Positions 15,798 through 21,661 of a DNA stretch of 21,661 nt are shown piece after piece. Position 1 is the stretch's first letter, and each line of letters starts with the position of its first letter. Origin of the DNA: an uncultured Lachnospiraceae bacterium (GTDB taxonomy: Bacteria; Bacillota; Clostridia; Lachnospirales; Lachnospiraceae); NCBI GenBank assembly GCA_910585075.1, contig CAJUED010000059.1:1-21661 (forward strand), written 5' to 3'. Below the pieces are notes generated by a model, which saw nothing but the letters and a program-made list of their open reading frames with translations, made no database searches and was not told where the DNA came from. The position numbers and the translations under genes are program-made.

Positions 15798-16703
15798 ATG
15801 CCTATCAAAGTACAAAGAGACCTTCCGGCAAAAGAAATATTGGAAAATGAAAATATATTCGTGATGGATGAGTACCGGGCCCTGCACCAGAATATCCGTG
15901 AACTGCAGATTTGCATTTTAAATCTGATGCCGGTCAAACAGGATACGGAGCTGCAGCTGGCGAGGGTTTTATCCAACACGCCTTTACAGATAGAGGTTAC
16001 TTTCATGAAAATGAACAGCCATGTTTCCATGAATACCCCTATTCAGCACCTGAACAGGTTTTACAATACCTTTGATGAACTGAAGAAAAAGAAATTTGAC
16101 GGCCTGATTATTACAGGGGCGCCGGTGGAGCAGATCCCTTTTGAGGAGGTGGACTACTGGTGGGAGCTTAAGGAAATTATGGAATGGACCAAAACTCATG
16201 TAACATCAACCCTTCATATCTGCTGGGGGGCACAGGCAGGGCTGTATTATCATTTCGGCCTTGAGAAGATACTGCTTCCCCAAAAATTGTTTGGAGTTTA
16301 TAAACATAAAGTTATGAACAGGAAGATTCCGCTGGTAAGAGGGTTTGACGACTATTTCATGATCCCCCACAGCAGGCATACGGCAGTTAGGTCGGAGGAT
16401 ATTTATAGTTGTAAGGAGCTTACCGTCCTGGCGGAATCTGAGGAGGCGGGAGTACTTCTCTGCATGACGGAAGGGGGCAGGCAGATTTTTGTGATGGGCC
16501 ATCCGGAATATGACAGGTACACCCTTCACAATGAATATGTCCGTGATAAAAATAAGGGGCTGCCCATACAGATTCCGCTTAATTATTATCCTGAAGACGA
16601 CGACACGAAAAAGCCGGATTTACAGTGGCGCTCCCACAGTAATAATCTTTATTCAAACTGGCTGAATTATTATGTATATCAGGTGACGCCGTACGAGTTG
16701 TAA
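15798..16703 (+). CDS. metA: Homoserine O-acyltransferase MetA, predicted acetyl-CoA specific
   Basis: This enzyme activates homoserine for methionine synthesis. The 301-residue protein is full length with a glutamine-amidotransferase-like fold. The catalytic triad is present: Cys142 in HICWGAQA, and His235 and Glu237 in VMGHPEYD. Residue 111, in TGAPVEQ, is Glu; in characterised MetA proteins Glu here goes with acetyl-CoA and Gly with succinyl-CoA. The usual name 'homoserine O-succinyltransferase' would therefore probably be wrong. AAAGGA lies 11 bases before the ATG. It is a single gene behind a repeat-rich leader and separated from the downstream receptor gene by a promoter and a weak terminator. 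Confidence 0.95.
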   Translation: MPIKVQRDLPAKEILENENIFVMDEYRALHQNIRELQICILNLMPVKQDTELQLARVLSNTPLQIEVTFMKMNSHVSMNTPIQHLNRFYNTFDELKKKKFDGLIITGAPVEQIPFEEVDYWWELKEIMEWTKTHVTSTLHICWGAQAGLYYHFGLEKILLPQKLFGVYKHKVMNRKIPLVRGFDDYFMIPHSRHTAVRSEDIYSCKELTVLAESEEAGVLLCMTEGGRQIFVMGHPEYDRYTLHNEYVRDKNKGLPIQIPLNYYPEDDDTKKPDLQWRSHSNNLYSNWLNYYVYQVTPYEL

Positions 16704-16742
16704 GAATATGGTAAACCATAATTGATTTAGACCGAATCAAAG

Positions 16743-16773
16743 AATGGGGAACAGGTTTGAACGTCCATTTTTT
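16743..16773 (+). terminator. Weak terminator-like hairpin after metA
   Basis: AATGGG pairs with TCCATT (6 bp, one G-T) around a 15-base loop and is followed by six T. The stem is short and the loop long, so this is tentative. An ATGGT/ACCAT inverted repeat lies nearer the metA stop. Confidence 0.3.
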
Positions 16774-16820
16774 AACTGTGAAAAATAACCATGTAAATCG
16801 AAGATGGATTTAACAAAAAA

Positions 16821-16850
16821 TTGTTGTATAAATTTAAGAAAAGTGATATA
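16821..16850 (+). promoter_or_regulatory. Candidate promoter of the chemotaxis receptor gene
   Basis: TTGTTG (16821-16826), an 18-base spacer and GATATA (16845-16850) lie about 60 bases before the chosen ATG. I see no FliA-type (TAAA...GCCGATAA) promoter, which would be expected if the gene were in a flagellar regulon. Confidence 0.4.
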
Positions 16851-16907
16851 TTGAAATAGGTGTTTTGAGTAATGCCAATGAAAAAAGTGGAAAGAAGGAG
16901 AAGTTTT

Positions 16908-18242
16908 ATGGGTACGAATGAACGGATTGAAAAAAGACTGAAAAAATCTTTTATTTTAGTGTCCACACTTGCATCGGCTGTTGCGCTGCTCGGAGCGGTG
17001 GCTATGTTGATTATGTCAGACATGTATTCCCGGGCAATCAGGAGTTATGCGCAGGGAGAAGTTGGAAATGAGCTTTCTAAAGTCTCAGACCAGATTTCCG
17101 TATTAAGCTGGGGACTGATAGCGGTTGTGGTTGTGGTGGTTATCATTGCAATGACCCTTTCCATAAGGTCAGGAAAAATGATCGCGAAATCAATCGCCGA
17201 GCCTCTTAATGCGTTTAGCGAAAGACTGAAATCATTTGCAGCGGGAGATCTTTCTTCTCCGTTCCCTAAGGTGGACAGGAAGGATGAGATTGCGGAAGTA
17301 ATTGACGAGGCAGGCCGGATGGCTGACAATTTAAATGCAATCATCAATGATGCCGGTGGCCTGTTAAAGCAGATGGCAAATGGAAACTATGCGATTCAGT
17401 CCAGCATCAGGGATAAATATACAGGTGATTTCTTTAAACTGATTGATGCTATGAAGCTGTTGCAGGATCAGATGAGCAATACGCTTCGTTCTATAGAGGA
17501 GGCATCCAGCCAGGTATCCGCAGGCGCCAGCAATATGGCGGAGGCTTCTCAGAGCCTTGCAGAGGGTGCAACAGAGCAGGCCGGTGCGGTTGAAGAACTT
17601 CAGGCAACGATTATCAATATTGGCGAGACCATGTCAAAGAGTGCGCAGAATGCACAGGATTCTTACATACTGGCACAGAAGTATGCGGATGAGGCTGATA
17701 AGAGCCGTGAAGAAATGAATGAAATGATGGAGGCCATGAAGCATATTAATGAAACCTCCAAAGAGATTGAGAACATTATTTCTGAAATTGAGTCCATTGC
17801 ATCCCAGACAAATCTGTTATCCCTCAACGCATCTATTGAGGCAGCAAGAGCAGGGGAAGCGGGCCGTGGGTTTGCAGTTGTGGCTGATCAGATCAGACAG
17901 CTTGCTGAACAGAGTACGAAATCTGCAGCAGATACCAGAGAATTGATTGAAGGTTCCCTTAAGAAGATTGAAGAAGGAAACCACGCAGCGGAAAATGCAT
18001 CCAACTCTATTGCAATTGTTGTGGATGGAATTAAAGAAGTTGCAGAGTCTTCCAAGAAGCTCAGCACAATGGCGGCAGACGAGGCAGAGACAATGCATCA
18101 GGCTGAGCTTGGTGTGACACAGATTTCTGAGGTTGTACAGAACAACTCAGCAACAGCTGAGGAATCCTCCGCTACCAGCCAGCAGTTGTCCGCACAGGCG
18201 GTTACGCTTGACGAATTGATTAATCAGTTTACCCTCAATTAA
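16908..18242 (+). CDS. Methyl-accepting chemotaxis protein with minimal external domain
   Basis: This 444-residue chemoreceptor signals to CheA/CheW. It has TM1 at 15-36, a short external loop of about 29 residues (37-65), and TM2 at 66-86. A HAMP domain follows (87-145), then a second HAMP-like segment (146-198, with MANGNYAIQSS and YTGDFFKL) and a long signalling coiled coil. The coil's hairpin tip is complete and canonical (SLNASIEAARAGEAGRGFAVV, 305-325). There is no Cache, dCache or four-helix sensor, so input must come through the membrane, the HAMP region or a partner protein. I chose ATG 16908 because AAGGAG lies eight bases before it; in-frame ATGs at 16872 and 16878 have weaker or no sites. 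It is a single-gene unit closed by the terminator at 18291. Confidence 0.93.
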   Translation: MGTNERIEKRLKKSFILVSTLASAVALLGAVAMLIMSDMYSRAIRSYAQGEVGNELSKVSDQISVLSWGLIAVVVVVVIIAMTLSIRSGKMIAKSIAEPLNAFSERLKSFAAGDLSSPFPKVDRKDEIAEVIDEAGRMADNLNAIINDAGGLLKQMANGNYAIQSSIRDKYTGDFFKLIDAMKLLQDQMSNTLRSIEEASSQVSAGASNMAEASQSLAEGATEQAGAVEELQATIINIGETMSKSAQNAQDSYILAQKYADEADKSREEMNEMMEAMKHINETSKEIENIISEIESIASQTNLLSLNASIEAARAGEAGRGFAVVADQIRQLAEQSTKSAADTRELIEGSLKKIEEGNHAAENASNSIAIVVDGIKEVAESSKKLSTMAADEAETMHQAELGVTQISEVVQNNSATAEESSATSQQLSAQAVTLDELINQFTLN

Positions 18243-18290
18243 CCAAATTTAGATATTGGTTACGGGTTTATTGAATTGAAAATGCATGAT

Positions 18291-18316
18291 ATGGCAGGGG
18301 ATTCCCCTGCCATTTT
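18291..18316 (+). terminator. Rho-independent terminator after the chemoreceptor
   Basis: A perfect 10-bp stem (ATGGCAGGGG with CCCCTGCCAT) with a three-base loop is followed by TTT. It lies 48 bases after the stop and is GC-rich and strong, although the T run is short. Confidence 0.85.
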
Positions 18317-18374
18317 GTATCAGCCAATATACCTGCATTTGTGATGACAGCCGATGAAAGGACAATCAGTCAAA

Positions 18375-19748
18375 ATGAAAAATACAAAAGAACTGCTAAA
18401 AAAACATACGTATAGCAGAGAAAATATACATGTGGCCACTTCCATGGCCTGGCCGGCAATTGTAGAATCATTTTTTGTTGCGTTTGCCGGTTTGGTGGAT
18501 TCGTTGATGGTAAGTTCTCTTGGCTCTTATGCGGTGGCGGCAGTAGGGCTTACCACACAGCCTAAATTTATAGGGCTTTCTTTGTTTGTGGCGCTTAATG
18601 TTTCCATTTCCGCATTGGTTGCAAGAAGGCGGGGGGAGAATAAACAGGAAGATGCTAACCGGATTTTATATACGGCTTTTATCTTTCTTATGGTAGCTGC
18701 CGTTGTTATAAGTGTGTTATTTGTGACGCTGGCAAGTCCCATTATCAGGATGTGTGGTTCCACGCCGGAAACTCATGACAGCGCTGTTCTTTATTTCCGG
18801 ATTATTATGGGCGGGATGATATTTAACTGTATTCAAATGGGGATTAATTCCGCACAGCGGGGAGCCGGAAATACAAAAATCACCATGCGCACCAATGTCA
18901 CCTCGAACACAATCAATATTATTGCAAATTATCTGTTGATCAATGGGCATTTTGGTTTCCCTGCCCTTGGTATAAGGGGAGCGGCGCTTGCAACTGTTTT
19001 GGGAACTGTGGTTGCATGTATTATGAGTATTTTGTCTATTTTAAAGCCTGATGGCTTTATCAGTGTCCCTTATATTCTGAATAATAAGATTAAGCCGGCA
19101 TTTTCCTCTTTTGTGAATTTGGTCAGGGTAGGTTACAGCGTATTTTTTGAGCAGATTTTGATGAGAATCGGCTTTATGTTGACAGCGGTAATGGCGGCCT
19201 ATCAGGGAACGGATGCTATGGCGGCCCATCAGGTAGGCATGAACATTATGGGGCTTTCTTTTGCCTTTGGAGACGGTCTGCAGGCGGCGGCAGTGGCGCT
19301 GATTGGACGCAGTCTGGGGGCCGGGGATAAGGAGCTGGCCAAAGAATATGGACGTATATGCAGAATGCTGGGAGGAACAATCGCTGTCTGCCTTGCAGTT
19401 ATTTATTTCACAGGTGCTAAATTTTTAATGGAGCTGTTCTTTGAGGAGGAACATATCGTTGTAATTGGCGTTCAAATTATGTATGTGATTATATTTGTGG
19501 TGGTATTCCAGATAAGCCAGGTTATCTATATGGGGTGCCTTAGAGGAGCGGGGGACACGCTTTATACGGCAATGGCCTCCACCATCAGCGTTACGATTAT
19601 CCGTACGGTAGTTTCCTACGTGGGAGGATATATGCTTGGCCTTGGAATTGTGGGTATATGGCTTGGAGTTTTAGGCGATCAGGTATCCCGTTTCATTTTT
19701 GCTTCGGTGCGCTTTAAGCAGGGGAAATGGACGGAAATTAAAATATAA
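18375..19748 (+). CDS. MATE family efflux transporter (second copy)
   Basis: This is a 457-residue membrane exporter with about 12 helices. It is recognised by SMAWPAIVESFFVAFAGLVDSLMV (first helix, positions about 19-42), AAVGLTTQPKF, RRGENKQEDANRI, ALGIRGAALATVLG, QGTDAMAAHQVGMN and GCLRGAGDTLYT. It belongs to the same superfamily as the gene at 5159 but to a different branch. Two starts are possible: ATG 18375 has AAAGGA 12 bases upstream, while ATG 18354 adds seven residues and has no site. No promoter is obvious in the 60 bases after the terminator. The substrate is unknown. Confidence 0.9.
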   Translation: MKNTKELLKKHTYSRENIHVATSMAWPAIVESFFVAFAGLVDSLMVSSLGSYAVAAVGLTTQPKFIGLSLFVALNVSISALVARRRGENKQEDANRILYTAFIFLMVAAVVISVLFVTLASPIIRMCGSTPETHDSAVLYFRIIMGGMIFNCIQMGINSAQRGAGNTKITMRTNVTSNTINIIANYLLINGHFGFPALGIRGAALATVLGTVVACIMSILSILKPDGFISVPYILNNKIKPAFSSFVNLVRVGYSVFFEQILMRIGFMLTAVMAAYQGTDAMAAHQVGMNIMGLSFAFGDGLQAAAVALIGRSLGAGDKELAKEYGRICRMLGGTIAVCLAVIYFTGAKFLMELFFEEEHIVVIGVQIMYVIIFVVVFQISQVIYMGCLRGAGDTLYTAMASTISVTIIRTVVSYVGGYMLGLGIVGIWLGVLGDQVSRFIFASVRFKQGKWTEIKI

Positions 19749-19799
19749 GAATTTTTTACCAATATTTCCTCAATCGGTTATATTTTGGGAGTCTTGTCC

Positions 19800-19815
19800 A
19801 TATACTATAGTATAT
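19800..19815. promoter_or_regulatory. Perfect 16-bp palindrome overlapping AT-rich promoter-like sequence
   Basis: ATATACTA/TAGTATAT is a perfect palindrome without spacer. It overlaps TATACT, TATAGT and TATAAT hexamers, with TTGGGA (19785) and TTGTCC (19794) as candidate -35 boxes at non-ideal spacing. It lies just before the strong ribosome site of the leader ORF and may be an operator for that unit. Confidence 0.4.
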
Positions 19816-19829
19816 AATTCCAGGAGGTA

Positions 19830-19922
19830 ATGAGTGAAAGATTTTTAAATCTTTCACTCTACAAGTTTGTGTCTGCGCTGCATCCACAAACTTGCTATGC
19901 GGAAAAAGCAGCGCAGAAATGA
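19830..19922 (+). CDS. 30-codon leader ORF carrying inverted repeats, coupled to the next gene
   Basis: The ORF starts ATG AGT GAA AGA and encodes MSERFLNLSLYKFVSALHPQ followed by ten more residues, ending EKAAQK. It has one of the best ribosome sites in the window (AGGAGG, two bases from the ATG by GGAGG end). Its TGA overlaps an ATG (ATGA, 19919) that is in frame with the downstream gene. Almost its whole length is made of inverted repeats (see 19832-19859 and 19862-19917). It may be a translated leader peptide that controls the next gene, or a chance ORF within a palindromic repeat element. Cys and aromatic residues are scattered; there is no run of one amino acid as in classic attenuators. 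I do not recognise the peptide. Confidence 0.4.
   Translation: MSERFLNLSLYKFVSALHPQTCYAEKAAQK
19832..19859. repeat. Perfect 13-bp inverted repeat (hairpin 1)
   Basis: GAGTGAAAGATTT and AAATCTTTCACTC are separated by two T. The repeat begins within the ATG of the leader ORF, so in RNA it would hide the start region from ribosomes. Confidence 0.8.
19862..19917. repeat. Two interlocked perfect 10-bp inverted repeats (hairpins 2 and 3)
   Basis: CAAGTTTGTG (19862-19871) pairs with CACAAACTTG (19885-19894). TCTGCGCTGC (19872-19881), lying in that loop, pairs with GCAGCGCAGA (19908-19917). The two stems are interlocked, so they either exclude each other or form a pseudoknot. With no base between the first arms, a full pseudoknot looks strained. 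The second stem is the more GC-rich and would win at equilibrium. It ends just before the start and ribosome site of the gene at 19931. Confidence 0.8.
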
Positions 19923-19930
19923 GGAAAATT

Positions 19931-20176
19931 ATGGCAAGAGGACAGAGGAAAACAGTTGAGGAAAAGATTGCGGAAAAGGAAGAACTTATTTCGGCCCTTC
20001 GAACAAGGCTGAAATCGGAGCAAAACGAACTGGATGCTCTCTACAAGGACAAAAGAGACAAAGACTTGGAGGGATTAAACCAGCTTTTGGAAGAATCAGG
20101 ACTGAATGTGGACGAGGCTTCCGAGATATTGCAGGAATATGTGCGGCAGCATTCTTCCGAGCAGCAGTCGGCGTAA
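19931..20176 (+). CDS. Small coiled-coil protein of unknown function (81 aa)
   Basis: This is an 81-residue charged, soluble protein. Residues 5-52 are predicted to form a coiled coil (RKTVEEKIAEKEELIS, ALRTRLKSEQNELDAL). A short helical tail follows (LNQLLEESGLNVDEASEILQEY). This layout resembles small coiled-coil proteins of the DUF4315 type found in clostridial accessory regions, but the match is weak and I do not assign a family. ATG 19931 has GAGGA five bases upstream; ATG 19919 overlaps the leader ORF stop and could be used by translational coupling. It sits directly after the palindromic element, so its expression may be set by it. Confidence 0.7.
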   Translation: MARGQRKTVEEKIAEKEELISALRTRLKSEQNELDALYKDKRDKDLEGLNQLLEESGLNVDEASEILQEYVRQHSSEQQSA

Positions 20177-20290
20177 ACTATGCAAATTTTTTGAGGAAAT
20201 TCTATCAAAATATTGTGTATATTGAATAAATAGTGTAAACTATAAGTATATTGAGAGAAAATTTTATATTTAAACGTGAAGGAGAAAAAT

Positions 20291-21511
20291 ATGCTTGTAA
20301 CATTAATACCTTTATTTGATGAAGAAATGAGCGTGCGAGCGTATTCATTATTTGCACAGAAAGCAAATTTCCTGTTAGACCCTTCTATGCAGGGAACCAG
20401 ACAGAATGATGGCGCAACGCAAATACCAGGACTTGAGATTATTGAGAATATGGGGTTGGATACCCTTTCCACGGATAAGGAAGTGTTTGTGGAAGTGAAT
20501 AATATTTCCATATTTTCCGATATATCCGGTCAATGCCAGGCGCCTCATGATAAGATTGTACTGTTGATTGACAGTACGGTGACGCCTGATAAAATGTACG
20601 TTGACAGACTTTGCGAGCTGAAAGGAAAGGGCTATAAGCTTGCAATGCGCAGGCTGGCGGTACGGAATTTTGAAGTTTACCGCGGAATCCTTATGTTATG
20701 TGATTATATTATGCTGGATCATAAAAATATTGATATCAGCAAAGCTAAAATATATTTTACCAAGGTGTATCCTAGAATTAAGCTGTGCGCTGAGAACATT
20801 CAGGATCAGGAAACCTTTGAAAAATTAAAAGCGGATGGCGGTTACCAGTTTTATGAAGGCAAATTCTATCGGGTGGCGGTAAATAAAGGGGAAACAGAAG
20901 TAAGTCCTTTGAAAGTGAATTACATAGAATTGCTGAATATGGTAAATGCATCTGATTTTGAGCTGACGAAAGCGGCTGATGTTATCAGCCAGGATACCGC
21001 CCTTGTGATTTCCCTGCTCAAGATGGTAAACAGGATGTCAAGGAATTCTGAAATCACTTCCATCAGACATGCGGCGGCTATGTTAGGACAGCGTGAACTG
21101 AAAAAGTGGATTAATACCGCTGTTGCAAATGAGTTGTATGCAGATAAGCCCAATGAAATTACAAGGTTATCCCTGCTCCGTGCGAAATTTGCGGAGAATC
21201 TTGCGCCGTTGTTTGAAATGAAGCTGCAGGCATCGGAACTGTTCCTGATGGGACTTTTCTCAGTGCTTGATTTGATTCTCAGCAGACCTATGGAAGAAGC
21301 ACTGCAGATGGTGAAGGTTTCAAAAGAAATCAGCAGCGCACTGGTAAATCATACAGGGGCTTTCGCACCTGTCTTGGAGTTTGTAACCCAGTATGAAAGC
21401 GCTAACTGGCAGGAGATATCCAGACTGATGGTGGTAAAGAATATTGAGATGGAGCAAGTGTATGATGCATATGTTCAGTCTCTGAAGTGGTATCGTGATT
21501 TGTTTATATAA
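20291..21511 (+). CDS. Degenerate EAL + HDOD signalling protein (YuxH-like)
   Basis: This is a 406-residue cytoplasmic protein. Residues 1-195 have the layout of an EAL domain, ending in QFYEGKFYR where QGYxFSxP is usual, but the EAL motif and metal-binding acidic residues are missing, so cyclic-di-GMP hydrolysis is not expected. Residues 205-400 are an HDOD domain (ISQDTALVISLLKMVNR, ITSIRHAAAMLGQRELKKW), which lacks the HD metal ligands. This pairing is known in YuxH and CdgJ-type proteins that influence motility or act as scaffolds. I chose ATG 20291 because AAGGAG lies six bases before it. The 114 bases upstream are AT-rich, with TTGTGT...TAAACT (17-base spacing) as a weak promoter candidate. 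The chemoreceptor three genes upstream fits a motility or signalling context, but no operon link is visible. Confidence 0.88.
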   Translation: MLVTLIPLFDEEMSVRAYSLFAQKANFLLDPSMQGTRQNDGATQIPGLEIIENMGLDTLSTDKEVFVEVNNISIFSDISGQCQAPHDKIVLLIDSTVTPDKMYVDRLCELKGKGYKLAMRRLAVRNFEVYRGILMLCDYIMLDHKNIDISKAKIYFTKVYPRIKLCAENIQDQETFEKLKADGGYQFYEGKFYRVAVNKGETEVSPLKVNYIELLNMVNASDFELTKAADVISQDTALVISLLKMVNRMSRNSEITSIRHAAAMLGQRELKKWINTAVANELYADKPNEITRLSLLRAKFAENLAPLFEMKLQASELFLMGLFSVLDLILSRPMEEALQMVKVSKEISSALVNHTGAFAPVLEFVTQYESANWQEISRLMVVKNIEMEQVYDAYVQSLKWYRDLFI

Positions 21512-21542
21512 AAAAGCATCAGGTTTTGCAAAATGCCTGATG
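21510..21542 (-). terminator. Hairpin placed to terminate leftward transcription
   Basis: CATCAGG (21517-21523) pairs with CCTGATG (21536-21542), with an inner TTTT/AAAA. On the plus strand no T run follows, but six A precede it, so on the minus strand the stem is followed by T6. It would end a minus-strand gene lying beyond the right edge of the window, and could weakly terminate the EAL-HDOD gene too. Confidence 0.5.
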
Positions 21543-21600
21543 AAGGCAAACGTTGTGTGCTTTGCGGGTTATATTATTGAATAAAAGAAAGCTGCCTGTG

Positions 21601-21661
21601 GACAAGTGATATGCTCCCTTCTAGGTAGACAAGTGAAATAATAAAAATTTGTCATTTAGAA
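21601..21661. repeat. Direct and inverted repeats at the right edge, possible mobile-element end
   Basis: GACAAGTGA occurs at 21601-21609 and 21628-21636. TTCTAGGTAGACAA (21619-21632) has an imperfect inverted partner TTGTCATTTAGAA at 21649-21661, cut by the window edge. Short repeats of this kind are common at insertion-sequence ends, but no transposase is in view and I cannot name a family. Confidence 0.4.

Noticed and set aside
19862..19917. A stable full H-type pseudoknot
   Set aside because: The two 10-bp stems have no linker base between their first arms, so both cannot form completely; mutually exclusive hairpins are more plausible.

Overview
The window looks like a chromosomal segment of an anaerobic, low-to-moderate GC Firmicute, most likely a Lachnospiraceae-type Clostridium relative. 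This rests on strong purine-rich ribosome binding sites (AGGAGG/AAAGGA), a Na+-translocating oxaloacetate decarboxylase whose alpha subunit lacks its own biotin domain, a clostridial-style divergent NAD+-dependent DNA ligase, a YtrA-type GntR/ABC operon, MATE pumps and HDOD/MCP signalling proteins. The genus assignment is inference. All 18 genes I support lie on the plus strand.

Layout. (1) 3-2581: the end of a Na+ pump decarboxylase operon, with oadB (5' end cut by the window) then oadA, closed by a terminator. (2) 2601-5065: a single gene with its own promoter and a palindrome in its leader. It encodes a TPR + DUF4037 + DUF4125 protein of unknown function. (3) 5159-7345: a MATE exporter and a HAD phosphatase, followed by an unusually large three-way-junction terminator (7417-7521). 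(4) 7532-9669: a compact regulator/ABC exporter unit (GntR, ATPase, permease). A perfect 13-bp inverted repeat lies inside its promoter, so autoregulation is likely, and a strong palindrome follows the last gene. (5) 9771-15530: housekeeping genes aroA, hflX, an RluF-like pseudouridine synthase, and a LigA-like ligase with several non-canonical residues. (6) 15640-16703: metA, predicted from Glu111 to be an acetyltransferase, behind a leader full of palindromes and direct repeats. (7) 16821-18316: a chemotaxis receptor with almost no extracytoplasmic domain, ended by a clear terminator. (8) 18375-19748: a second MATE exporter. (9) 19800-20176: a palindrome-dense block holding a 30-codon leader ORF coupled (ATGA overlap) to a small coiled-coil protein of unknown function. 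(10) 20291-21511: a degenerate EAL + HDOD protein, then a hairpin oriented to terminate leftward transcription, and direct/inverted repeats at the right edge that may belong to a mobile element.

No tRNA, rRNA, CRISPR array, or intact transposase is visible. The best candidates for undescribed biology are the TPR-DUF4037-DUF4125 fusion, the overlapping palindrome/leader-ORF element at 19830-19922, the branched terminator at 7417-7521, and the metA leader repeats. None shows a complete multi-gene defence or mobile system.
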